Assembly: GCA_016927325.1 (NCBI GenBank)
Contig: JAFGMY010000102.1
Location: 1-47,648 of the forward strand
DNA: 47,648 nucleotides
Direction of reading: 5' to 3'
Origin: Actinomycetota bacterium
Lineage (GTDB): Bacteria > Actinomycetota > Geothermincolia > Fen-727 > Anoxymicrobiaceae
Shown here: positions 17,517 to 25,654 of the stretch, one piece after another
How positions within the stretch are numbered: the stretch's first letter is position 1
Layout: each line of letters starts with the position of its first letter
Translations under genes and position numbers: made by a program
The notes under the pieces: generated by a model
Told to the model about the DNA's origin: nothing
The model's input: only the letters and a program-made list of their open reading frames with translations
Databases searched by the model: none

Positions 17517-17591
17517 TGGTGCCCCCGGCAGGATTCGAACCTGCGCACATGGATTAGGAATCCAATGCTCTGTCCCCTGAGCTACGGGGGC
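17517..17591 (-). tRNA. tRNA-Arg (anticodon CCT)
   Basis: Read on the minus strand, the gene folds as a standard cloverleaf. It has an acceptor GCCCCCG paired with the 3' CGGGGGC, a D-arm AGCTCAGGGG-ACAGAGC, an anticodon stem GGATT/AATCC around loop TTCCTAA (anticodon CCT), and a T-arm with GGTTCGAATCC. The 3' CCA is encoded at 17517-17519. It decodes AGG arginine codons. Confidence 0.95.
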
Positions 17592-17647
17592 GTGGAATAC
17601 TGCTCAGTTTTCTCGAAACGTGATTGTAGCAAATTGGTGAAGGATAA

Positions 17648-18040
17648 TCATTCAAATTCCGTCGATACTCTTGTCAGCGCGTCCATCATGAGGCTCAGTG
17701 CTTTAACGTATTTCGTGGCGGTTGTCTTGTTGCCCTCAAAGGACAGCTTTTTCGCCATCAGAGCCTGAAGGGCATCCATATTGCCAAGCGAGATGTCTTT
17801 CCAAACACCGTAACCGCCGGTGACGGAAAAATCGTATTTATCTTTCTCGCCGGGAGCGAGGCTCGTTACCCGGCCGTTTTTCACTTCCATCCAGAAGGGA
17901 AGGTCGCCCCTTGGCCCGGCGTTGTTTACCACGAACTGGATTACGGCGTTGAAGCCCTTGCCGGCACTGGGAATCTCGCGGTCGTTGTTGATTTCCGTCT
18001 TGAGTGCGAAAGCCCAATTATCGCTGACAAACAGAGCCAT
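17648..18040 (-). CDS. SCP2 sterol-carrier-like domain protein
   Basis: This 130-residue protein consists almost entirely of an SCP2-type lipid-binding fold. Typical features are the strand pair with FWMEVKNGRVTSLAPGEKDKYDFSVTGGYGVWKDI, followed by LQALMAKKLSFEGNKTTATKYVKALSLMMDAL, matching the family's 'G.l...G....l.....'. Such domains bind acyl chains or sterols without catalysis. ATG 18040 has a perfect AGGAGG seven bases upstream. It is a single gene on the minus strand; a link with the acyl-CoA synthetases further right is plausible only by theme. Confidence 0.82.
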   Translation of the reverse strand: MALFVSDNWAFALKTEINNDREIPSAGKGFNAVIQFVVNNAGPRGDLPFWMEVKNGRVTSLAPGEKDKYDFSVTGGYGVWKDISLGNMDALQALMAKKLSFEGNKTTATKYVKALSLMMDALTRVSTEFE

Positions 18041-18285
18041 TAAACCTCCTGCTTTTAAAATGAAACCGGAGTTTTATAGTACTCAATTACACCTGTCCTG
18101 TAAATGATAAGGCACCTTTGACTGACGGTCTCATTTATCTCCAGCGCTCCCATAATGGTTTTATACCTGAATGGAGTCCGGGACCGGTCCTACTTCTCAC
18201 GACGGGCACCGGTATCAGATACCAGGAGTTGGGGAGTTGCGGCAAAAGCCTGCGGATGCTCCGATTTCCACCTTCCGGATTCTTG

Positions 18286-19476
18286 TTAATTTCCATTGAC
18301 TTTGAGGTTGATGTTGCCGCTGGTGGCTTTAATGTTAATGAACAGAGTGGTATCGGTCTTCTCGTACGCGTCGTTTACGAGAATCCTGTCTTTCTCCTCT
18401 TTCCGGACTGCGAGTTCCGGGGCTGTTATTTCCCCTGAAACCGCGGATGCGGTTATATAAACACCAATATCCTCCGGCAGATTTATTGTTATGTTTCCGG
18501 ATGTTGCTTCAACTTCCATGTCCAGATTTCCAGTCCAGAATCCAACCAGGTTGATATCTATGTTTCCGCTTGTGGCTTGCACCCCCGCTTCCAGCGACTC
18601 CGAATAGGAGCCGGTAAGGCTTAAAGTCGTATTACCGCTTGTAACCCTGGTGTCGAGCAGTTTCAGCAGCTTATGGTCACCGGAGAGATCGGCGCTCAAG
18701 TTTCCGCTTGTCGTGTCTGCTTTAAAGCTTTCAACCTGGATGCCCTCGAAATCGAATACGCTGTCAACACTCTTGAGTTGTGCATCCAGCTTGACTGGAA
18801 CATACTCGCTCAGCTCGATCTGCCACTGGTTCTCAGCCCTCCAGAGTCCGGCCGACCACCAGTTTCTCGGCTGCTCAATGGTAACCCGTCCGGTAGACCC
18901 GGAGAAATCGTGATCTATGTCCGGCTTCCACCTGGGAACATTGTATGTGAAGGTGCCATGGACCATGTTTTTGAAATCGCTTCCCCGGCTGACTTCCAGT
19001 TCCCCGGTATGCATCACCAGGCTGGTTTCAACCGAGGTTGCTCCATTGACGGGAACGGACCGTGTAATGATCCTGGTCTCACTTATGCTGGTGATCCCGA
19101 GAGGGATAAGTACGGCGGCAAGGATTACTGGTATCGCGAGGGCTGTGATGCCCAGCGCCAGCCCCGCGTTGGCCATGCCGGAACCTTCGATTTTTCCTTC
19201 TGATTTTCTTATTTCCCTCCTGGAGAGAATCCCGAAAATAATTGCGAGCAAAGGCATTACCAATGGAACGCACAAGAAACCGCCTATGCCCATTATCAGC
19301 GAGGCTACCGCAAGCCCGCTGGTCTTTTTCCCCGCGCCCGGAATATGATGTGGATGCGGAGGAGAGGGAACTCCGGGCGTTGCAGCGCCGGTTCCCTCCA
19401 TGCCGGATTTTACCCCGCATTCAGGGCAGAAAACCGCGTGATCGGGGATTTCCATTCCACAGGAATCGCATCTCAT
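18286..19476 (-). CDS. Zinc-ribbon, DUF4190 and DUF4097 (adhesin-like) membrane protein
   Basis: This is a protein of about 396 residues with three parts. Residues 1-30 are a zinc ribbon (MRCDSCG...FCPECG). Next is a proline-rich linker and a two-helix DUF4190-type membrane region (SGLAVASLIMGIGGFLCVPLVMPLLAIIFGILSRREI and LGITALAIPVILAAVLI). The extracellular part, from about 150, is a beta-helix of repeated short strands with TSGN..L/I..TSGN, characteristic of DUF4097 (TSGNLSADL, TSGNTTLSL, TSGNIDINL, TSGNITINL, TSGNINLKV). ATG 19476 has GAGGAG upstream; the frame extends to 19509 without one. The function of DUF4097 domains is unknown. The zinc ribbon is predicted to stay in the cytoplasm. 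Confidence 0.88.
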   Translation of the reverse strand: MRCDSCGMEIPDHAVFCPECGVKSGMEGTGAATPGVPSPPHPHHIPGAGKKTSGLAVASLIMGIGGFLCVPLVMPLLAIIFGILSRREIRKSEGKIEGSGMANAGLALGITALAIPVILAAVLIPLGITSISETRIITRSVPVNGATSVETSLVMHTGELEVSRGSDFKNMVHGTFTYNVPRWKPDIDHDFSGSTGRVTIEQPRNWWSAGLWRAENQWQIELSEYVPVKLDAQLKSVDSVFDFEGIQVESFKADTTSGNLSADLSGDHKLLKLLDTRVTSGNTTLSLTGSYSESLEAGVQATSGNIDINLVGFWTGNLDMEVEATSGNITINLPEDIGVYITASAVSGEITAPELAVRKEEKDRILVNDAYEKTDTTLFINIKATSGNINLKVNGN

Positions 19477-19708
19477 CGACTGCTCCTCGCTATAGCTGGA
19501 TTGTATCAACCGCTGACACCGAGTTTCCCGGTAGTTAACTTATTCTAGCCCGTGCCGTGCAAAATGACTATATGAACGATTCAGTAGTAGGAATGCGCAA
19601 CATAATCAGTATAATTAAACTATATTAAATATCAGGAGATTTTGCGGAACTCACTCCGATTCCCGGTGTTTTCTTTCACACAGCGAAGTTTCCGCATCGG
19701 AGGATATC

Positions 19709-22522
19709 TTGAAAAGGTTTCTTTCTTCTATTGTACTCGTTGTGCTTCTACTGGCGGGTTTTCCGGCCGGAGTACCCGCCGGGACAAAAGGCCCTGCGGT
19801 CGAGACGGACCTGTTTACCATGCGACAGGGGGCTGAATACGCACCCGGAGAAATTATCGTAAAGTTCAAGCGTGCCGCCGATTCCGGCGCGGTACAGCGG
19901 TTGAGGAGCGGGATCGGCCAGGTCTCATCGGAACTTCTCGGCACCAGGGGCCTGGAGTTGGTGAGAGTCGGCGGACAGAACCTGGAAGCCCTTATCAGGG
20001 CTGTGAGGGATTCTGGACTGGTTGAGTTCGCCGAGCCCAACTATGTAAGGAAAGTGGAGGTCTGGCCCGACGATCCTCCCAACGATCCGGATTATGCCAC
20101 CGAACAGTGGAACTTGAAGAGCTTCGCTCAGGGTGGAATAAATATGCCGGACGCATGGCCGATTGAGACCGGTGAGGCGACTGTTGTTGTGGCTATCCTG
20201 GATACGGGAGTAGCCTACAGGAATGGCGGTGGTTACTCTAAAGCCAACGACCTTTCTTCGTCGACTTTCACCGTCGCTCCCGGCTATGATTTCGCGAATA
20301 ACGATTCATACCCTGATGATGACAACGGTCATGGCACCCACGTGTGCGGAACGGTTGCCCAGACCACCAACAATAACTACCTCGTCGCCGGGGTGGCCCC
20401 CAACTGCAGCGTTATGCCGGTAAAGGTTCTCAATCAGCAGGGGAGCGGCCTTGATTCATGGGTGATCGACGGTCTGGAGTATGCCGCCGACCACGGCGCG
20501 GATGTCATCAATATGAGTTTGAGCGGGCCGGACGACAGCGATGCGCTGGAGGAAGCCGTCGATTATGCTTTTAACAAAGGCGCCGTCGTCTGCGCGTCTT
20601 CGGGAAACAACCATTCCTCGGTTGTGGAGTATCCCGCCGGTTACAGTTCGTGTGTGGCCGTCGGCGCGACGGGGCCTGACAAGACCAAGCCTTTTTATTC
20701 AAATTACGGGGACGCGCTTGATGTCGTGGCCCCTGGAGGAAGCGGCTCGGGAGTGATATGGCAGGAGACTTTCCAGACGCAGGAGGATCCTTATGGAGGT
20801 TTTGCTCTCGTGGGAATGAGCGGTACATCTATGGCATGTCCCCATTTCGCCGGTGTAGCGGGGCTGGTCAAGTCGGCGCATCCGACCTGGAACGCCGCCG
20901 AGGTGCGGGCGGGGGTTGTCTCTGCCTGCAATGATCTGGGTGAGGCCGGGTGGGACCGTTTGTACGGCTGGGGCCTTATCGACGCAAAGGCGGCTCTTGA
21001 GATCACCGAGCCGGTTGTCTCTCAACCCTCGATTTCCGCCATATCCCCGGCGTACGGGGCCGAGGGCAATACAGTGCCCGTACAAATATCGGGCTCGGGT
21101 TTCGGCGGCCGGATGAGGGTATTTCTAAGCCGGCAGGGGGAGGACGACATTGAAGCAAGCGGCATTTCCACTTCGGGCTCGACCGGCTTGAACTGCAGTC
21201 TTAACCTGAATGACGCACAGCCCGGTCTATGGACGGTCAGAATTCACAATACCGCCTTGCTTGAGGACTCGGTGGACGGTGGTTTTGAAGTACAGCCGTC
21301 GGGAGACTACACGTGGTATCTGGCCGAAGGTTCAACCAGCTACGGGTTCGAGGAGTTCGTATTGCTGCAGAATCCCGGGGATGCTCCGATCAATGCTCAG
21401 CTCACTTTCATGACCCCTGCGGGAGCGCGGGACCCTTACCCGGTTACGGTACCGGCGGACAGCAGGGTTACCGTCAGGGTCAACGATCTTATTGCCGATT
21501 CAGACGTGTCGACAAGGATCGACGCCGCGGGTAACGTGATCTGTGAAAGGTCGATGTACTGGGGCAACCGGATCGAGGGTACTGATTCCATAGGGGTACA
21601 GGCGCCTTCGCACACCTGGTATCTCGCTGAAGGTTCGACCGATTACGGTTTTGACACCTTCCTTCTGATACTGAACCCGAATGATAACGATACACAGGTC
21701 ATAGTAACTTACATGACTCCCCGGGGTCCGTGGGAAAGGGAACCTTTCCTTATACCGGCAAACAGTCGTTACAGCATAAACGTAAAGGACGACCTCCCGG
21801 CTGAAGATATGTCGTTCAAGGTGGAGGCGTCCTCGCGCGTCATCGCCGAGCGCTCGATGTACTGGAACGGTATGAGGGGGGGACACGACTCAATCGGAAC
21901 CACGTCACCGGCACAGAGCTGGTACCTCGCGGAAGGCACGACCGACTGGGGCTTCGACGAGTACGTTCTTATTCAGAACCCCAACGACGAGAACGCAGAA
22001 GTGGACATTACCTATATGACCACCGGCGGCCCGGTGCAGGACACCACGAGGACCATCCCCGCTAACAGCAGGGAAACCGTGTACGTCAACGGGATCATGC
22101 CCGGCGAAGACTTGTCGGTGAAGGTGGATGCCGACATGGGGGTTGTGGTGGAACGGGCCATGTACTGGGACAATGGGACCGGCAGGGGGGGGCACTGCGC
22201 TATTGGGGTGACCCAGCCGCACCGGGACTGTTTTCTTGCGGAAGGCACGACCGCCTGGGGTTTCGAAGAGTGGATTCTGATACAGAACCCGAACAGTGCG
22301 GCGGCGCATATCGGAGTGGAATACATGACTTCCCGTGGGCTCGTGAACCGTCCCGGCTTTACGATTGATCCGGGCAGCAGGGTCACCGTGCACGTCAACA
22401 GCGACCTGCCGCCGATTGACACTTCATCACGCGTCTACTCCAACCTGCCGATTATCGCGGAGCGTTCCATGTACTGGAACAACCGGGGGGCGGGGCATGT
22501 ATCCCAGGGTCTTATGCGTTAA
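19709..22522 (+). CDS. Secreted subtilisin-family (S8) protease with IPT domain and four YLAEGST repeats
   Basis: This 937-residue exported protease has a signal peptide (to about 24), an I9-like propeptide (YAPGEIIVKFK... FAEPNYVRKV) and a peptidase S8 domain. The triad is intact: D165 in AILDTGVAY, H208 in GHGTHVCGT and S374 in GTSMACPH. An IPT/TIG-like domain (ISAISPAYGAEGNTVPVQISGSGFG) follows. The C-terminal 410 residues are four repeats of about 97 residues, each opening with a version of WYLAEGSTxxGFxxxxLxQNP and closing with ERSMYWxxRxGGHDSIG. The same repeat fills the protein at 29589-31208. TTG 19709 is chosen because GGAGG sits five bases upstream. No anchor is seen, so release to the medium or non-covalent wall binding is likely. 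Confidence 0.92.
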   Translation: MKRFLSSIVLVVLLLAGFPAGVPAGTKGPAVETDLFTMRQGAEYAPGEIIVKFKRAADSGAVQRLRSGIGQVSSELLGTRGLELVRVGGQNLEALIRAVRDSGLVEFAEPNYVRKVEVWPDDPPNDPDYATEQWNLKSFAQGGINMPDAWPIETGEATVVVAILDTGVAYRNGGGYSKANDLSSSTFTVAPGYDFANNDSYPDDDNGHGTHVCGTVAQTTNNNYLVAGVAPNCSVMPVKVLNQQGSGLDSWVIDGLEYAADHGADVINMSLSGPDDSDALEEAVDYAFNKGAVVCASSGNNHSSVVEYPAGYSSCVAVGATGPDKTKPFYSNYGDALDVVAPGGSGSGVIWQETFQTQEDPYGGFALVGMSGTSMACPHFAGVAGLVKSAHPTWNAAEVRAGVVSACNDLGEAGWDRLYGWGLIDAKAALEITEPVVSQPSISAISPAYGAEGNTVPVQISGSGFGGRMRVFLSRQGEDDIEASGISTSGSTGLNCSLNLNDAQPGLWTVRIHNTALLEDSVDGGFEVQPSGDYTWYLAEGSTSYGFEEFVLLQNPGDAPINAQLTFMTPAGARDPYPVTVPADSRVTVRVNDLIADSDVSTRIDAAGNVICERSMYWGNRIEGTDSIGVQAPSHTWYLAEGSTDYGFDTFLLILNPNDNDTQVIVTYMTPRGPWEREPFLIPANSRYSINVKDDLPAEDMSFKVEASSRVIAERSMYWNGMRGGHDSIGTTSPAQSWYLAEGTTDWGFDEYVLIQNPNDENAEVDITYMTTGGPVQDTTRTIPANSRETVYVNGIMPGEDLSVKVDADMGVVVERAMYWDNGTGRGGHCAIGVTQPHRDCFLAEGTTAWGFEEWILIQNPNSAAAHIGVEYMTSRGLVNRPGFTIDPGSRVTVHVNSDLPPIDTSSRVYSNLPIIAERSMYWNNRGAGHVSQGLMR

Positions 22523-22553
22523 GCGGTCCCGCTTGAACCGGTACCGCTTTATA
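22521..22553 (+). terminator. Possible intrinsic terminator after the protease gene
   Basis: AAGCGGT at 22521-22527 pairs with ACCGCTT at 22543-22549, and is followed by TTTATAT. The stem begins inside the stop codon and the T-run is broken, so this is a weak candidate. Confidence 0.35.
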
Positions 22554-22590
22554 TGGAATAGTCGACGCGTCTTTTCTTATGGGGAGAGCT

Positions 22591-23091
22591 ATGGAGATCG
22601 ATAAAAACCGGTTGGATGAATTGAGACTGGGTGCAATCACCGCCATGGATGGCGTGTGGTTTATGGCCGTCGAGGAAAAGTACGGCCTGGAGGCCGCGCT
22701 GGAACTGGACGTCAAAGCATGGAAAAACTACGGCATGGCAATATTCAAGAGGAGTGCGGGGATGCTGGGCATCAAGCTCGATCCCGGTTCTCCTCCCGGC
22801 ATGGAAAAGATAGGTCTGCTGTTTGAAACATTATGCCGGGTTGACGGGACCGAAAGTGAAACCACTTTTAACGGAAACACCTGCTCTTTCAGGATACTGC
22901 GCTGCGCCTGGTGGGACAACCTGGTAAGATCCGGCAGGACCGGACTGGTGCCATGCGAGGACGTGGACAACGCGATTTTCGCGCACTATCTTCAGAAGCT
23001 CGACCCTTCTTTGAAGATCGAGGCCGTTCATTCACGCCCCAGGGGCGACGGCTTCTGTGAGTGGATCATGAGCGGGAAAGGCGCTGGCTGA
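22591..23091 (+). CDS. DUF6125-like / small-molecule hydrolase-like protein
   Basis: This 166-residue soluble protein has the opening 'DELRLGAITAMDGVWFMAVEEKYGLEAALELDVKAW', a helical pattern I associate with DUF6125 and L-2-amino-thiazoline-4-carboxylate hydrolase-like proteins common in anaerobes. Later it has CSFRILRCAWWDNLVRSGR, a cysteine-tryptophan stretch, and a final RGDGFCEWIM ending that again has the 'G..C.w.i' look of ligand-binding domains. No catalytic residues can be named. ATG 22591 is preferred over ATG 22579 because GGGGAG stands six bases before it. It lies upstream of the ferredoxin-thioredoxin group but is separated by an AT-rich region. Confidence 0.6.
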   Translation: MEIDKNRLDELRLGAITAMDGVWFMAVEEKYGLEAALELDVKAWKNYGMAIFKRSAGMLGIKLDPGSPPGMEKIGLLFETLCRVDGTESETTFNGNTCSFRILRCAWWDNLVRSGRTGLVPCEDVDNAIFAHYLQKLDPSLKIEAVHSRPRGDGFCEWIMSGKGAG

Positions 23092-23164
23092 CAGATGTTT
23101 TCCTGCAGGGCTTTTAATTGAGATCGATCATTGAACACCTCTCGGTTTTAATGTTTCATCAATT

Positions 23165-23209
23165 AAACAATATTATGATAATAAACAATATTATGATAAT
23201 TATGATAAT
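23165..23209. repeat. AT-rich tandem repeat with three TTATGATAA palindromes
   Basis: An 18-bp unit (AAACAATATTATGATAAT) occurs twice in tandem at 23165-23182 and 23183-23200, followed by the partial copy TATGATAAT. This gives three TTATGATAA palindromes at 23173, 23191 and 23200. The block lies 19 bases before the ferredoxin start, and a related palindrome (ATAATATTATAAT) is found at 23464-23476 before the thioredoxin gene. An operator for a redox regulator is possible. Confidence 0.6.
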
Positions 23210-23227
23210 GAATTAAAGGAACCGCGG

Positions 23228-23449
23228 ATGCAGAAGATTCCATGGCTGGATACAACCAAATGCAGAAAGGCAATTGATTGCCGGGCCGCTGAATTTTGTA
23301 AGTATGAGACAATACATGTTCAGCCAGAGTCACCGGAGCAGCCCGGAATCGCCGTTGATTACCCTAAAGTGGACCTCGAATTGTGCAAACGGTGCGGGGA
23401 ATGTGTGCACGCCTGTACTGAAAATGCGATCAAGATGATTCCTGTGTGA
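23228..23449 (+). CDS. Small ferredoxin-like 4Fe-4S protein
   Basis: This 73-residue iron-sulfur protein has one canonical ferredoxin motif, C53-x2-C56-x2-C59-x3-C63, in LCKRCGECVHACTENAIKMI. A looser upstream set, C12, C18 and C24, could supply the ligands of a second cluster together with C63. It would be a small cytoplasmic electron carrier. ATG 23228 follows AAAGGAACC. It is the first gene of a small redox group: thioredoxin begins 95 bases later, then a radical SAM protein. The AT-rich palindromes just upstream may control it. The wider spacing in the first half is atypical, so a single cluster is also possible. Confidence 0.82.
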   Translation: MQKIPWLDTTKCRKAIDCRAAEFCKYETIHVQPESPEQPGIAVDYPKVDLELCKRCGECVHACTENAIKMIPV

Positions 23450-23544
23450 TATTGTTCAAATGATAATATTATAATATGTTAAGGTAGATCGTTATGAGTG
23501 GATCAATATTGTAATTAATAGATATGATTTAACAGGAGGAAAAT

Positions 23545-23868
23545 ATGGCTGAAGTTGTTGAGATTAGCGACCAGACCTTCGAATCGGTAATTGCCAACGC
23601 GGGCAAGCCCGCCCTTGTTGATTTCTGGGCGCCGTGGTGCGGGCCCTGCCGGATGATGCATCCCGTGCTGGAAAGCCTTGCCGAGTCAGTGGGTGAATCG
23701 GCTGTAATAGCAAGGTGTAACGTGGATGACAGTCCATCACTCGCCGGCAGGTTCGGCGTCAGCGCCATACCTACCATGATTCTGTTCAAGGATGGTAATC
23801 AGGTCGAGACGATGGTAGGCGTGACACCTGAAGATGAACTCAAGAAAAAGATTGAAGCCAATTTGTAA
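23545..23868 (+). CDS. trxA: Thioredoxin
   Basis: This is a 107-residue classical thioredoxin, a disulfide reductase of the cytoplasm. The active site WCGPC is present (FWAPWCGPCRMMHPVLESLA), as are the cis-proline segment SAIPTMILFKDG and the closing GVTPEDELKKKIE helix. The length is normal for the family. AACAGGAGGAAAAT gives a strong ribosome site. No thioredoxin reductase is nearby; the ferredoxin upstream could act with a ferredoxin-dependent reductase elsewhere, which is inference only. Confidence 0.95.
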   Translation: MAEVVEISDQTFESVIANAGKPALVDFWAPWCGPCRMMHPVLESLAESVGESAVIARCNVDDSPSLAGRFGVSAIPTMILFKDGNQVETMVGVTPEDELKKKIEANL

Positions 23869-23940
23869 TTTTGTAAGTTTTAATTCTTACTGAACAGCCG
23901 GTGATTTGAAACGGAAATAAAAGGATTCATACCAAATACG

Positions 23941-24636
23941 ATGCTGGACTGGGAAGGCATGCTCGCGTCCACCATATTTTTACCCCGCTGTAATTTCAGG
24001 TGCCCGTACTGCCAGAACCCGGAGTTGGTACTAAATCCCGAGAGCCTCGATTCGGTTCCATATTCCGTGCTGCACGAGTTCTTCGCCGACAGGGCCGGCT
24101 GGATAGAGGGGATATGCATAACCGGTGGTGAGCCATGTCTGCATGAAGATTTACCTGAGCTTTGCTCGAAGCTTAAGGGGGAAGGGATAGGTGTCAAGCT
24201 GGATACAAACGGCAGCTTTCCGGATATGCTGGGCACCCTGATAAATGATAAGCTGATCGACTATGTGGCAATGGATGTGAAAGCTCCCCTCGAAACAACA
24301 GCGTATCGGAATTCCAGCGGAAACAAGCGGGACGATCTGGTTCAGTTAATAGACAAGAGTATTGACATAATAATGAGTTCCGGCATTAAACATGAGTTCA
24401 GAACGACCGTGGTGCCTATGATTCACAGCCCTTCGGAAATTGAGAAGATTGCAATGCGCATCAGGGGCGCGCAGAAATATTACCTGCAGTATTTCAGTCC
24501 CGGCACCACGCTGGACAGCAGGTACTCGAGTCTGAAGCCTTTTACGGAAGACGATATGAACACGATGCTTGACGCCGCTCTGAAGCATTTCCCGGGGAGT
24601 TCCCTGAGGGGGGCGTCCGCCGGGATGGACCAGTGA
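23941..24636 (+). CDS. Radical SAM protein, anaerobic NTP reductase activase (NrdG)-like
   Basis: This 231-residue radical SAM protein of the NrdG/pyruvate-formate-lyase-activase-like class has the cluster motif C17-N-F-R-C21-P-Y-C24, ICITGGEPCLHEDL (the SAM-binding GGE) and VKLDTNGSFPDML. Such enzymes generate a glycyl radical or act in related anaerobic chemistry. No ribonucleotide reductase gene is adjacent, so the partner is unknown. The start is uncertain: homology appears to extend upstream in frame (EIKGFIPNT before MLDWEG, like the family's 'iGGFqktSliDyPG'), but only ATA, ACG and GAA codons precede ATG 23941 back to a TGA at 23902. A DUF89 gene overlaps closely downstream, a common pairing. 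Confidence 0.8.
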   Translation: MLDWEGMLASTIFLPRCNFRCPYCQNPELVLNPESLDSVPYSVLHEFFADRAGWIEGICITGGEPCLHEDLPELCSKLKGEGIGVKLDTNGSFPDMLGTLINDKLIDYVAMDVKAPLETTAYRNSSGNKRDDLVQLIDKSIDIIMSSGIKHEFRTTVVPMIHSPSEIEKIAMRIRGAQKYYLQYFSPGTTLDSRYSSLKPFTEDDMNTMLDAALKHFPGSSLRGASAGMDQ

Positions 24637-24637
24637 T

Positions 24638-25495
24638 ATGAAGTTTCTTCCCGAATGCTACTCCTGTGCGATGAGGCAGGCCAACTCCGCCGCCGGACTT
24701 GTGAGTGATGACAGCTCTTTTCGAGACGAGTGCATGCGTGAAGCCGCCCGTATACTCGCCATGGACAAGCTGGATATGACTCCACCCGCCGTGGGGGAAC
24801 TTATTTATCATAAAATTTCCGAGCTCTCCGGAAACCCCGATCCGTTCGCGGGCCAGAAAGAGAAACAGAACAGGGCCGCGGCAAAACTTCTTCCGTGGCT
24901 GAGAGAGACTATAAACGCGGCTCCCGATCCCTTGTTCATGGCGGTCCGGATTGCGATATCGGGCAATATCGTCGATCCGGGCGCGCTGGAGTCGTTCGAT
25001 CTCGAGAGCACCGTAATGGAAGCGGTTGTAAGCGATTTGAACCTTGACGCCTACCCTTTGTTCCGGCGGAACGTGGAAAACGCCCGCTCCATACTGCTCA
25101 TCGCCGACAACTGCGGAGAAATAGTCTTTGACAGGGTACTGGTCGAGACGCTTTTGAGTTTCCAGGATCTCAGGATAGTGGTCGCAGTCAGGGATGTTCC
25201 GATCATCAATGACGCGACGATGAAAGACGCCGCCGAAATCGGAATGACCGACCTGTGCAGGGTAATATCCAGCGGTTCTCGAATGCCCGGCACCTCACTG
25301 CCGGGGACCACCCCGGAGTTCCGGGAACTTTTCCGGGAATCCGATCTGGTGATATCCAAAGGACAGGGAAACTGGGAGACGCTTGAGGACTGCGACAGAG
25401 ATATTTATTTTATGTTCCAGGTGAAATGCCGGCCGGTATCGGTTATGACCGGTTGCAGAACAGGCCTGCCGGTCCTCGCGTATCATAAGCCCTGA
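24638..25495 (+). CDS. DUF89 / ARMT1-like damage-control phosphatase domain protein
   Basis: This 285-residue protein starts MKFLPECYSCAMRQAN, the standard opening of prokaryotic DUF89 proteins with its Cys pair (C7, C10). It also has the signature LLIADNCGEIVFDRVLVETL, VAVRDVPIINDATMKDA, and SDLVISKGQGNWETLED, where aspartates and asparagines coordinate the metal. Family members are metal-dependent phosphatases that remove damaged phosphometabolites. The start is one base after the radical SAM stop, so the two genes are co-translated. In anaerobes DUF89 genes often sit beside radical SAM genes, which suggests joint work on a modified metabolite; that is inference. Confidence 0.87.
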   Translation: MKFLPECYSCAMRQANSAAGLVSDDSSFRDECMREAARILAMDKLDMTPPAVGELIYHKISELSGNPDPFAGQKEKQNRAAAKLLPWLRETINAAPDPLFMAVRIAISGNIVDPGALESFDLESTVMEAVVSDLNLDAYPLFRRNVENARSILLIADNCGEIVFDRVLVETLLSFQDLRIVVAVRDVPIINDATMKDAAEIGMTDLCRVISSGSRMPGTSLPGTTPEFRELFRESDLVISKGQGNWETLEDCDRDIYFMFQVKCRPVSVMTGCRTGLPVLAYHKP

Positions 25496-25547
25496 ACCCC
25501 CTTTGTTTCACTTCGTTGACCGCCTTGATGCCGGGAAAAGACTCTGC

Positions 25548-25577
25548 TTGACAACACTGAACGCTTGTTCATATTGT
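25548..25577 (+). promoter_or_regulatory. Probable housekeeping promoter of the acyl-CoA synthetase genes
   Basis: A perfect -35 box TTGACA at 25548-25553 is followed by an 18-base spacer and TATTGT at 25572-25577. It lies 78 bases before the first synthetase start. Confidence 0.5.
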
Positions 25578-25654
25578 TAGACGTACTTTTTATCCTTATG
25601 GCCCGTTCAGCTTTCCAGTAAGCGAATTTGCACCCCGGAGCAAAGGAGGATGCC

